DNA of 64,000 nucleotides from Torymus aiolomorphi (taxonomy: Eukaryota > Arthropoda > Insecta > Hymenoptera > Torymidae), in the NCBI GenBank assembly GCA_036365515.1, contig CM070873.1, positions 214,567,376 through 214,631,375 of the forward strand, given 5' to 3'. Made by a program: the position numbers and the translations under genes. A model generated the notes under the pieces. It was given only the letters and a program-made list of their open reading frames with translations, made no database searches and was not told the DNA's origin. Shown here one piece after another: positions 34,979-48,373 of the stretch (position 1 is its first letter; each line of letters opens with the position of its first letter).

Positions 34979-37900
34979 ATTAGGATTTCCAAATAATAAT
35001 AAAAAAAAAACGAAAATTCGATTGACTTTTTATGTAATTTTAATTTCTGATTACAAACAGTTCAAATTTTTATTCCTACAATTATTTCGTTGTGGTTTAA
35101 AACCCCGAAAATCTCATATTCTAGAGCCTTGATACATAATCTATTACTCATTTTTTACTTTTTTAAAAGTATGATGGTGGTATTGAATATTTATAAATAT
35201 TTATAATGTTATTGTTAATAAAAATATTTTGTATTATTACCACTAGTATAGATCAGTTACAATTTTTTCTTTGACACGTGTTTTTCAAAATGTGTTTATA
35301 AGTTGCATGTGCGAAGTATGAAAAGCATTGTATTTAGCATTGACCAACAAATTTTTTAAGTAGCTACAATTTTTTTATGGTTTTTCTAGTTTGGAAAAAT
35401 GGCTTCGAGTGTGTGGAAATGAGGATCTATCTAAACTTACAAAAAAGCAGTTACATGAGAAAAGACTCTGCAGTAAGCATTTTTTAGAAACTGATTTTTT
35501 ATGTTTTAATTCATCTAAAAAATTTCTTAAGCCTGATTCTGTTCCGTATGAAATAAATGCATGTGACGTTTCTAACCATGTAAGTAATGAAGAGCCAGCG
35601 ATTAATATTCAGCATGAATACGAACATCCCATTTTTGAAGATCAAAGTGACTGCAATTCATCTTTGAATGTTAATCCTGTTCATTTAAATACAAATGATA
35701 ATGATAACCAAACATCTTTAAACATAGAACCTTCAACTAAAACTAAAACTAGAAATAAAACTGTAAAAACTCTGTCTAACAAACAATTGCATTTAAAAGT
35801 TTTGCGATTAACTAGAGAAGTAAAAACACTAAAACAGAAGCTATTAAGAGTTAAAAAACGTAAACCTGTTCTTTCTAAAGAAAATTTGATAGAGGAAACT
35901 TCTAAATACGTGCATGATGACGTTTTATTTTTCATAAAAATGCAATTATATCATGATAAACAACGAAAATGGCAAGAAGACAAAAACAATTTGCTTTAGG
36001 TCTCTACTATAAATCACCAAAAGCCTATCAATTTTTAAGAGACGTTAAACATTTTGCTTTGCCGTCTATTTCATTAATTCGTAAATGGGTTAACATAATT
36101 AATTTAAGCCCGGGTACAAATGATCAATTATGTAAACAGTTAAAAATTAAATTGGAATCTAAAATGGATTTTGAAAAAGAAGCAGTTTTGATGTGGGACG
36201 AAATGAGTAGCAGACCAGGGCTCGAATACAATCTAAAACAGGATTACATCGAAGGTTATCATGATTTAAGCGATGATTTTGGCGGCCGAGAGCCGCGAAT
36301 GGCTACATCAATGTTGGTTATAATGTTAAGTGGCTTAACTCATGATTTTCCGACAAATGGCACGATTCCGAGTGAAAAATTAAAAGACATTATTTTAAAT
36401 GTGTTAAAAATTACTGATGAAATAGGATTTAGAGTTCGTCACATGGTTTGCGACCAAGGTGCTACAAATCAAAAAGCCGTTATGATGTTAGGCATAAATA
36501 AAGAGCATCCATATCTTGAATTTAATAATCGTAAAATTACTTTTGGCTTCGATTTTCCACATATTCTAAAATGCATCAGAAATAATTTAATAAAACATGA
36601 TTTTATGATCGAGAAAACTCAAATCTCATGGAGTGCTCTGCGCGACTTAAGAGAAAATGAACGATCTAAAGCTTGCAAAGCAGCACCCAAATTAACAGAT
36701 CGGCACTTAAATCTGAATAATTTCGAGAAAATGAATGTTAGTTTAGCTGCTCAAGTTTTTAGTAATTCGATTTATGCAGCGTTAATGGCAGGTGCAACTT
36801 CCGGCACGTTAACAGATTTAACAGTTGTTGGTACAGCTAACTTTTGTAAAAAACTAAACGACATTTTTGATTGCCTTAACGCACGTGTTTTTAACGATCC
36901 AAATCCTTTAAAACGTGGTCTGTCTACTCAAAATCCGAAAGTTGAAGAGTGTCTTCGTGATGCAGTTACATGGGTTGCTAAATGGCAGATTGCCAGTAAA
37001 AAAAAACCCGACTGCTTTGATAATTGTATTATTACATTAAATGGTATTTTAGAACTTTGGCATCAACTTAAAATTGAGAATAAACCGTATCTACTAACTA
37101 ATCGATTAAATCAAGATAAATTTGAAAAATTTTTTGCAACTATGAAGTCTCGGTCCGGTCATAATGATAATCCGACCGCGATGCAATTCCGAAGAAATCT
37201 ACAGTACAGTATGATGATTACGCTTCTAGTTCCACCGGTCGGTACTAATTGTGAGCCTGACGATGCCCGACTTTTAGTTTCTGATTTTGGTAAATGCACG
37301 GACGAAAATGTAGAAATATTAAATGATGAAATTATGAATAAAAAAATAAATGATTGGTTCATTAATAACGAAACTAAAACGATTAATGTTAATGAACAGT
37401 GTTCAAGCGAAGAAGAAATACAAGTGACTGATCTTCAAAAATGTTCGAAAAAATATGTAGCTGGATATCTTGCTCTTAAATGTATTGCTAAGTTTAATTG
37501 TGAAAGTTGTCAGAATAATTTCATAGATAATGGGAGAGAATTAAATTCACAATCAGACTTATTATTACTGTGGAAGGCTTATCCGTCGATGAAAGGCAAA
37601 TTATGTGGTAGTTTGAAATGTCCAACTGATTCATTTTTGTAATCATTTTATCAATGTATGAAATTTTTGAAGTAGAGTTTAAAAATGCATCACACCTTAG
37701 AAACATCGATGAATATCTATTCCAATTAATAAAACAATCTTTGATGAAAAAAAAATGAACTTTTGGACTAATGATGGCTGCATGGAACATTGCGATTATA
37801 TTATAAAATTGTTTGTACGAACCCATATTTTTAATAATGTTAAATGGATAACAAAAGATTATAGGGATAAACGTAGTGTAAATAAGCGAGTTAGAGTAGA

Positions 37901-40695
37901 AACTGCGCCTAAGCCTAATAAAAAATTATTAAAACTGAAATGTTAAGCATATTGCATGTTACTTGTAAATAGCTTTCAAAGTAATTTTAATTTATTATGA
38001 ATAAAGCGGTTAACTGGTAGACTTTTTCCAATTTTCGTGACAAAACTGGTACGAGCAAATGAAAATTAAATTTGAATTTTATTAAAGATACTCTATTTTT
38101 CATTTTGACTCGTTATGTAAATAGATATATCAGAATTGGCACGATTTTTTTGTATATAATTATATGATACCAGTTAACCAGTTTAATTAAAAGATAAAAG
38201 ACGACTTATTTATTATAAAAAAGTCCTATGTTTTTATTATATTATTAACATTAAAGTAATTTGCTATAAATTATTTATTAATATTTAAACTGTGCAAAGT
38301 TGTCTTTTATTTTTTTAAAACAGTTTTAGTCTGCATGAAAAAATTTCCCATTTTATCCACTACCTATCATTTCCTTCCGATCCTCAAATCCCTTCCTGAT
38401 GGATCACAATCTGCTACCTTCCCGCTTGGTTTCCATCGAGTGATATCAGTTATATGGAAAATTTTACGTATAATTTACACACTATTATATTATTAAATTA
38501 TAATGTAACTGGTATTAGCTGAAGGCAGAACTTAATTTTGTATGTACATATATATAATTTTGTTTTAATTATCTTAGAATTTTTACTTAAAAACTTCGAT
38601 TTTTGTAACAATAAGTAATGAAAACATTGTATTGATTTTAAAATTTTTAAATATTAAAAAGATAATAATATTATTTGATTACATCAGAAATTATAATTTA
38701 TTTATCAAGGAAATTAAAAAAGTAATAATACTTTTCTGTAAACTCCAATTAATATCTAAATTATAAATAATATATATTATCGATTGTGATAAATGAATGT
38801 GTTAAAAAATCGTTTTTAATATAAGTAAAATAATTTCAATAGATTTTTGCGAAAATTATTTTTAAATGTTAAAAAGTAAAAAATATAATATAGTTATTGT
38901 ATGTATCAGAAATAATAATTTTTTGAATCAACGTTTAAATACATGTGTTTAAAAAAAAATTGAATGGGGCAAAAGAGAATCGAACCAAGGACCGCAGCAT
39001 CAAAATCAAACGTTGTAACCACTACGCTAACGCTTCGGTTGAGATAGTATGCACATAGATTATATTTAAGTTGTTCCCCCATTTGGGTTTAGGGTTTTAG
39101 TTGTGATTAGAATTTGGTTTAAGATTGTTTTAATGAATTGAGGGTGGATGGTATTACGGACTTTCGATGACATTTTAACTATAACATACAATGTGCTCTC
39201 ACCGCTGGTAAATTACCAACACCTTTGTTACTATTTACCGACGGTCCGGTGCGGTTCTACGTTCTAGTGACTAGTGAGAAAAAAGATCGACGCGCCGCCT
39301 GCCCGTTGGGGTACTAACTAAGGCTTGGGGTGCCTCAGTTTGCCATGGGACTTTGCGCTTCTATTAAGGTCTATCTTCTTTGCTATTACGATAGTAAAAT
39401 TGTCTTATTCGCTTCAAAATTCATTGTACAGGTATATTATTGATAGTTCTCGGCAGAGTTTTTTTGGCAAAATGATTGGTTCATAATTTTCAGAGATATT
39501 ATAAACTAAAATTATCTTTTTATAAATTAAATTAAATTTAATTATAAACTAAATTAAAAAAAAAATTATAAATTAATCCTCAAGAAATAGATTTTAAAAA
39601 TGTCTAGAAAAATTTTAACCTCAAATATCTCTGAAATTTATGAACCAATCACTTTGCCAAAAGAACTCATCCAAGAACTATCAATAATATACCTCCACAA
39701 TGAATTTTGAAGCGAATAAGACAATTTTACTCTTGTAATAGTTGAACATATAAAACTCATTTTTTTTCATTGTTCAATTTTTACGTTTTTGTTAATAACA
39801 AAAGAACCGTGATAGCTAGAGAATTAATTTTTTTAGAAAATATAGGTAATTTAATTCTCTTTCGAATATCACCCACCCCATTTAGATACATAGAGCCGTT
39901 CTCGAGAAATTACGATTTTAAAAAAATTAAAAAAATGTTAACCTCAAATATCTTCGAAATTTATGGATCAATCCTTTTGCCCAAAGAACTCACTCGATTG
40001 GTATACAAAATCTACCCCTACAAAGAATTTCAAAGTGATTAAGCCAATTTTACTATAGTTATTGAACGACAAAAAAAATCACTTTTTTTATAAATTATTT
40101 TTTTTCTCAAAAAATAATGAATAAAAAAACCTAAAAATTTAGTAAGTTATAGTACTTAATATCCTTTATAACCAAAAAAATATTCATGTTAATATCTTTT
40201 TTTAATTTCGAAATATAACCTATTTACAAAAAATTACGTTTTCATCAATAACTTATGACGAAATATAGCTACCGACTTTTTTTTTGTTTTGAAATTGTAG
40301 ATAATTTTATCCTACATACAGAGAATTCATGATATATAAACAATATTTGTTCTAAATATTAAAAAAATCGAAAAAAAAAATTTTGAAAATAAAAAAATGG
40401 CTATAAAAAAAAAAATTAAGTTTTACAAAAATAGAATATTGACCGCAATTGTGGAAGCAAAATCTAAAAAAATGATCACTCTCCCGTTAAAGTCGGTCGA
40501 GTAGATCATGAGATATCAGTGTATACGGACATACATACACACACACATACACACACACACACATCCATTCGGACATTTTCTAAAAATAGTGTATTTCGAT
40601 TCCAAATTTGCTAAATAACATTTCTAATACATTATCTCATAAACTTTTTTTTTACTATCACAAAGCTTCCTCTATGAGGAAGCAAAAATATTCTA

Positions 40696-41627
40696 AAGTT
40701 GTTCTTTGATTGTATTTACCTCAAATATTTTTGAAATTTATGAACCAATCATTTTGCCAAAAGAACTCATTCGAGAACTATCAATAATATACCTCTACAA
40801 TGAATATTGAAGCTAATAAGACTATTTTACTCTTGTAATAGTTGAACATATAAAACTCATTTTTTTCATTTTTCAATTTTTACGTTTTTGTTAATAACAA
40901 AAGAACCGTGATAGCTAGAGAATTAATTTTTTTAGAAAATATAGATAATTTAATTCTCTTTCGAATGCCATCCACCCCATTTAGATACATAGAGCCGTTC
41001 TCGAGAAATAACGATTTAAAAAAAATTGAAAAAAATTTTAACCTCAAATATTTCCGAAATTTATGGATCAATCCTTTTGCCCAAAGAACTCACTCGATTG
41101 GTATACAAAATCTACCCCTACAAAGAATTTCAAAGTGATTAAGCAAATTTTACTATAGTTATTGAACGACAAAAAAAATCACTTTTTTTTATAAATTATT
41201 TTTTTTCTCAAAAAATAATGAATAAAAAAACCTAAAAATTTAGTAAGTTATAGTACTTAATATCCTTTATAACCAAAAAAATATTCGTGTTAATATCTTT
41301 TTTTAATTTCGAAATATAACCTATTTACAAAAAATTACGTTTTCATCAATAACTTATGACGAAATATAGCTACCGACTTTTTTTTTTTTTAAATTGTAGA
41401 TAATTTTATCCTACATACAGAGAAGTCATGATATATAAACAATATTTGTTCTAAATATTAAAAAAATCGAAAATAAAAATTTTGAAAATTAAGAAATGGC
41501 TATAAAAAAAAAAATTAAATTTTACAAAAATAGAATATTGACCCCAATTGTGGAAGTAAAATCTAAAAAAATGATCACTCTCCCGTTAAAATCGGTCGAG
41601 TAGATCATGAGATATCAGCGTATACGG

Positions 41628-41665
<38 letters not shown>

Positions 41666-41786
41666 CCATACGGACATTTTCTAAAAATAATGTATTTCGA
41701 TTCCAAATTTGCTAAATAACATTTCTAACAGATTATCTCATAAACTTTTTTTTTACTATCACAAATCTTCCTCTATGAGGAAGCAT
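40696..41786 (-). mobile_element. Second minus-strand hairpin-ended repeat, near-duplicate of its neighbour
   Basis: The minus-strand 5' hairpin GCTTCCTCATAGAGGAAGA lies at about 41766-41784. The sequence from there to about 40720 matches 39600-40686 almost base for base, including poly-A patches and the CA tract (41632-41663). It lacks the normal 3' end, stopping where the neighbour's 5' hairpin begins. This looks like a tandem duplication of about 1.1 kb, not an independent insertion. Confidence 0.72.
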
Positions 41787-42166
41787 AATAATACGATGGA
41801 AAAAGACACTATGCTCGAAATGAAAATAGTGTAGCAAATAATAAATTCAAACCAAAAAATAAATTAATTGTAATTTCAGATATTTAAAAATAAGTATTAA
41901 GTATTTTAAGTTGTATGCAATTATTGTATTAATTTGATACGTTTAAAATTGTATTTTATATTCATGTTTTATAATAAAAAAATTATAAAAAATTTAAAAT
42001 CATCATTTTGTATATCATAAGAAGCCTCTTATTGTAAGTAAAATAGTACATAAGTTCTTAAATTAAAACTGATTTCTATCCTGTTCCAAAATGGGTACAT
42101 CGATTATGGAACGGGGGGACAATCTGTAAAAATTTCGTTCCATAATACGTACTTGGTGTCGGTTTG

Positions 42167-42630
<464 letters not shown>

Positions 42631-42639
42631 CATGAATGT

Positions 42640-43302
42640 CGTCTGCTATTTGTGTTTATAATCATTCATATCTTTTTAAAAAGGTCGGCTTGACACATAT
42701 TTGATAAACTTAAAAGAAAGAGCTAAATTTCATCTTTCTTAAGCTATGTTTTTCTTTTTGAAAACCCACTTTTTTATCAAGTAACGCTATTACTTCCTGT
42801 TATGCGTTATATGGCGTCATTTACTCTCAATGTAAAAGTAACCATTTTCAATAATTTTTTTCTTAAAAAATAGGTCGGCAACCTATATTTTAAAAGATAA
42901 AGAAAAATTATTTAGATTTTAAAGAACACGCTAGAATTTTGTTACTTTCGAAAGCCACTTTTTGATATATTAGAGAATTGCCTTAAAATAGATAATGTAT
43001 GGACGATTCTCCAATAGACTTTGAACTTTTCTAAAATTAAAAAATTTCTTTTCAGCTGTAATGTGCAATCCTGAATCACTTTTACAAAAGAGAATTTGTA
43101 CTTGGCTTATTATGTATATAAATAAACTTCAACTATGACAATTATATAAATATAAAGTTCCGAGAAAAATTGTCATTGCTAAAAGAACTTTTTTAACAAA
43201 TTTAATTTTACATTCATTTTTTAATATTTATCGTACCAAGTCAATTGATGTCACACTTACAGGCAGCTTACAAAAATATGAGATTTCTATTTAAAATAAG
43301 TT
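42640..43302. other. AT-rich spacer, no supported gene
   Basis: No open frame, inverted repeat or tandem repeat that I can support between the truncated repeat and the left end of the DIRS element. Confidence 0.5.
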
Positions 43303-43470
43303 ATTGTATTTCGCGCCTCCTCCTCAAGATCAAATGGTAGTATCTCTACTCTACGCCGTTGTTGCCACACTTCAAAGTCTAAAATGATAGGAAAAAAAAA
43401 ACCATAGCGCGCATGCGCCGGCGCCTCCGCGCCACCGCTCGCGCGCCATAACCCTCATTCTCTTTCTTTG
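43303..43470 (+). repeat. Left inverted terminal repeat of the DIRS element
   Basis: From GCGCCTCCTCCTCAAGATC onward it matches the inverted right end through TAGCGCGCATGCGCCGGCGC and GCGCGCCATAACCCTCATT, with few differences. The outermost bases (ATTGTATTTC) are unique to this side and recur in the internal complementary region. Confidence 0.88.
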
Positions 43471-43524
43471 TGCCGAAGAGGTCACACTTATTGTGCACAA
43501 CTTTACTTAAAAGAGTTGTTAATT

Positions 43525-45023
43525 ATGGGTAAGAGGAAATCCAGACGCTGAGATTCTTTAACGGAATCAGTACAAGAACGCCTGGTGAGGAAACTAAGAA
43601 AACTCGACAAGGAAAGAAGAAAACGGAAGAGAAAACGATCACACCATCACCGACGATCAAGCTCTTGTTCCTCGAGCGACAGATCAAGCGAATCATCTAG
43701 CATACGTAAGATTTTACTGTTAAAGAAGCTGCCTTCCTGCTGCAGACTTTTAGTCATTAAATAATAAAGGAATACACAGAAACCACTATTAATAGAATTT
43801 TATTCTATAGAAGTGTTTTTCTCGTTCGGATTTTATCCAAAAGAACGTACATTCAATTTTCGGATTTTATCCGCACGTCATGACGCTCGAGTGGCAATTT
43901 TATTGCTATGAGTTATTTTTAATAGCTACTCGTAATTCCTAAGAAAGATAAGAAAACTGTCTAGCTCTTATTTTATAAGAAATCGCTTGTTTGCATTCTA
44001 GGAAGTGGTTGGTATTCAAATTCTGGGAGAGAGCGCTTTGGCAGTGGTTACAATTCCGAGGGAGCGAATACTCCGAGCAACAAAGAACCGCCAAAAGGGC
44101 TGTCACGTGACGAGAAACTGCACGAACAGCATGGCTGTCGCAACTCGACACCGCCGGTAATGTCGGGAACATAAAAACCGACAGAGAACGCTGATGCGAA
44201 CGAGCAGTCAACTGAGAGGGCAGAGCTGGGTGCAGACGTCACTATAGCGGAAAAAAATCTAACTGACGAGGTTATGAACGTCATCGGTTAGCGGCTGGCG
44301 GAGGAGCGAGTATTGGCACCGGCCGTTCATTCGAGTTTTGCAATTCGCTGGAAAAACATCCTGAGCTTAGGGCTGCCTACTGAGGAAAAAAAATTCTTTG
44401 ATAAAGAAGTATCCACCTCCCAGCAATTGTCTTTTTTAGACCCGCCAAAGCTAAACGCAGAGGTGCAACACGCAATTAGCGAAAATGCTCGTTTAAGAGA
44501 TACGCGAATTTTTCAAAAGCAGGAAAAGTTAGCTGCCTGCATGTCAGGAATCGGGAAAGTAATAGCACTCCTCGTAAAACGAGAATTACCAGAAGATATT
44601 CCGATTATTGAAGGGCTAAGTGACGTAGGCCGTCTAGTTATTGATACGATGCACGATGAAGTCTCTGCGCGCAGAAACCTACTATTAGCCTTTGTAAATC
44701 CGACAATGAAGGAAGCCCTCAGTACTACTCCTGTTGATAACTATTTATTCGGAAACAAACTAGCCGAGGAGTTAAAGACGGCAAAGATCATCGGTCAATC
44801 GGCCGAAGACCTAAAAGTAAAGAAACCACCAATAAGATCAGGCTCAAAAAACTATCAGGGCCCGCCTCGACAGTAGAACAAAACTTACAACAACGCATCG
44901 GGCGGGCGGAGACGGACGACAGCTCACCACAGTCAGGGACCGCGCTACAAAAGCCAAGGTCACAGAGCCCAACCAAGCGAGCAAAAACACTCTCACAGGA
45001 GACGTTATTCGAGGAGAGGTTAG
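43525..45023 (+). pseudogene. gag-like ORF of the DIRS element, probably spliced, with stops
   Basis: ATG at 43525 begins MGKRKSRR, then meets TGA at 43549-43551, followed by an Arg/Lys/Ser-rich stretch. A GTAAGA donor at 43706 and an AG at 44000-44001 are in compatible phase; joining them keeps the frame through GWYSNSGRERFG and on to the main body. That body (about 44290-44870) has VHSSFAIRWKNIL and a helical middle. It ends in an Arg/Gln-rich tail at TAG 45021-45023. Further in-frame stops are TAA 44172-44174, TAG 44289-44291 and a TAG near 44874. The basic start and Ser-rich linker suit an RNA-binding structural protein. The intron is inferred from splice signals and phase only. Confidence 0.7.
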
Positions 45024-45663
45024 ATTCTCCGGTAAGTGACAGCGCAGGACGCCTTTGTTTCTTTTACGATAAATGGAAAACAATTACCTCGGATCCAAAG
45101 ATTCTTTCTTGCACCAAAGGTTACAGACTACCGTTCAAAGCTTCCCTTATACAAATAAAATCAATTAACAAAAAAATCTGTGCAACAGATGAAAAAATTA
45201 TTCTAAAATTAATTAGAGATCTAGTCGAAAAAGGCGTATTAGAACGCTGCAATGCGACCGAAGGGCAATTTTTGTCCAATATCTTTATTAGACCGAAACC
45301 AGATAAAACATACAGACTAATCTTAAATCTTAAAGACTTAAATAAATTCATTGACGTAAATCACTTTAAAATCGAGGATTATAGAACAGCAATGAAACTA
45401 ATAGATCATAATTGTTTTATGGTGACTGTAGATTTAAAAGAGGCATATTATCTAGTAGCAACTAATCCGGAAGACAGGAAGATTTTTCGTTTTGAATTTT
45501 TAAATGAGACTTACGAGTTTACTTGCCTACCATTTGGCCTGTGCACGGCCCTATATATATTTACAAAATTGATGAAACCCGTTATTTTTCATTTAAGAGA
45601 AAATGGATTAAAATCTGTCGTATACTTAGACGATTTTTTATTGCTAGGTAATACAGAAACAGA

Positions 45664-45801
45664 TTGCGAGAATAATCGTAGTCTATTTTCTTTCCTGCTC
45701 CCAACGGATCTGGTCAGAATTGACCAAAATAACAATTTTTACATTTGACAATGGGGAGTAAAATTGTGAATACAATTACAAACTCAAGTTGCGAGAATAA
45801 T
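45664..45801. repeat. 112-bp insert with 13-bp flanking direct repeats in DIRS RT
   Basis: TTGCGAGAATAAT occurs at 45664-45676 and 45789-45801. Removing one copy plus the intervening 112 bp (125 bp) rejoins RT codons in frame. The insert contains the small palindrome GGTCAGAATTGACC. It has no poly-A tail and no clear terminal repeats, so it may be a filler or templated insertion rather than a known transposon. Confidence 0.75.
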
Positions 45802-46703
45802 GTCCTAAAAACATGTAATTTCTTAGAAAACCTTGGGTTCGTCATAAATTATAATAAATGCAAGTTGATACCATCCAAACAATGTAAATATTTAGGCTTT
45901 AACTTCGATTCACACGAAATGTCTATAGAATTGCCAAGGGAAAAAAGGAATTCGATTAAAAAATTAATAAAGAAATTTAGGAAAATAAAAAGCTGTAAAA
46001 TACGGGAATTCGCTCAATTTGTAGGATTTAAAGTAGCTTGTTGTCTGGCAATAAAATATAGTTGGATCTATACAAAGACATTTGAGAGGGAAAAATTCTT
46101 AGCTCTCTCAAAAAATAATGATAATTACAACGCAATCATGAGAATTAATTATAATAACAAAGATTTTGATTGGTGCGAGACTAAGATCTTGTCAGGCAAA
46201 AATTCGATCGAAAACCCAGAGTATTCGCTAGAAATTTTCTCAGATGCGTCTCTTGCCGGCTGAAGAGCTGTTTGTAATAAACAAAAAACTAACGGTTACT
46301 GCACAGAATCCGAAAAGCAACTACACATCAATGTATTGGAACTGAAGGCGGCCTATTTTGGATTAAAATCTTTTGCAAAAGATCTTTGTAATACAAATAT
46401 TCTTCTTAGAATTGACAACACCACTGCAATCGCATATCTAAATCGAATGGGAGGAATTAAATTTGAAAATTTAAACGTTATCACTCGGGAGATATGGCAA
46501 TGGTGCGAAATACATAATATTTTCATATTCGCATCCTACATAAGTTCTCCCGATAATTTTAGTGCAGATTTCGAATCAAGAAGATTAGAACCAGAAACTG
46601 AATATCAATTATCCGATATCGCTTTTAGAAAAATAATAAAAGAGTTTGGAAAACCCGAGATTGATTTATTCGCAAGCCAATCCAATAAAAAATGCAGTCG
46701 TTA

Positions 46704-48105
46704 TTACTTCCTCCTAGAGGAAGCTTTGTGATAGTAAAAACAAAGTTTATGAGATAATGTGTTAGAAATGTTATTTAGCAAATTTGGAATCGAAATACAC
46801 TATTTTTAGAAAATGTCCGTATGGATGTGTGTGTGTGTGTGTGGGTGTGTGTGTGTGTGTGTGTCCGTATACGCTGATATCTTATGATCTACTCGACCGA
46901 TTTTAACGGGAGAGTGATCATTTTTTTAGATCTTGCTTCCACAATTGCGGTCAATATTCTATATTTCTAAAACTTAATTTTTTTTTTTATTGCCATTTTT
47001 TTATTTTCAAAATTTTTTTTTTCGATTTTTTTAATATTTACAACAAATATTGTTTATATATCATGAATTCTCTGTATGTAGGATAAAATTATCTACAATT
47101 TCAAAAAAAAAAAAAGTCGGTAGCTATATTTCGTCATAAGTTATTGATGAAAACGTAATTTTTTGTAAATAGGTTATATTTCAAAATTAAAAAAAGATAT
47201 TAACATGAATATTTTTTTGGTTATAAAGGATATTAAGTACTATAACTTACTAAATTTTTAGGTTTTTTTATTCATTATTTTTTGAGAAAAAAAATAATTT
47301 ATAAAAAAAAGTGATTTTTTTTGTCGTTCAATAACTATAGTAAAATTTGCTTAATCACTTTGAAATTCTTTGTAGGGGTTAATTTTGTATACCAATCGAG
47401 TGAGTTCTTTGGGCAAAAGGATTGATCTATAAATTTCGGAAATATTTGAGGTTAAAATTTTTTTCAATTTTTTTTAAATCGTTATTTCTCGAGAACGGCT
47501 CTATGTATCTAAATGGGGTGGATGGCATTCGAAAGAGAATTAAATTACCTATATTTTCTAAAAAAATTAATTCTATAACTATTACGGTTCTTTTGTTATT
47601 AACAAAAACGTAAAAATTGAAAAATGAAAAAAAATGAGTTTTATATGTTCAACTATTACAAGAGTAAAATTGTCTTATTCGCTTCAAAATTCATTGTAGA
47701 GGTATATTATTGATAGTTCTCGGATGAGTTCTTTTGGCAAAATGATTGGTTCATAAATTTCAGAAATATTTGAGGTAAACACAATCAAACTTTAGAATAT
47801 TTTTTTATTTCGAACCAATGTACGACGAGAAGCCGTTGACAGTGGACTTGAAGAAGAAAAATTTGATGAAGAATAGAACTTGAAGAAGATTGTTTTCCAT
47901 TCATATAAGAATTAAAATCACAAACAAATAAATTGCAAATGGAACCTCAATGAATAGCCATGAACAAATTACAAGTTAATATTTTCCATAAAATTTTTCC
48001 AATTTTTTTCGTGAAAAATTTATTTTTCGAATTTTAATTTAATAAAAGGAATCAAAAAATTATTTTGAGGAAGCTACGTGCCAATGAATTGACAGCGGTT
48101 TTTTT
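46704..48105 (+). mobile_element. Hairpin-ended repeat, full copy inside DIRS RNase H
   Basis: Starts TTACTTCCTCCTAGAGGAAGC, has a (TG)n tract at about 46826-46864, and ends GAGGAAGCTACGTGCCAATG then AATTGACAGCGG and T residues. DIRS codons on both sides (NKKCSRYY before, WKK after) join with at most a few T residues added, so the empty site can be inferred and no target duplication is present. That is how Helitron/Helentron elements insert between T residues. Confidence 0.8.
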
Positions 48106-48373
48106 CATGGAAGAAGAATCCTGGATCTGAGGTCGTTGATGCATTTACCGTGTCATGGAAAGATCTGTATTTCTATGCTTTTCCTCCTTTTTGTACTATT
48201 TTAAAGACTCTCGTGAAAATCAAAAGAGAAAAAGCACAAGGAATAGTTGTTGTACCAAATTGGCCAGCACAGCCTTGGTACCCGATCTTTCGAAGTATGT
48301 TAACTTCAGAACCTCTAACGTTTAATCCTAATATCGACTTATTAATTACTTGTAACAGGGAACCACATCCACT

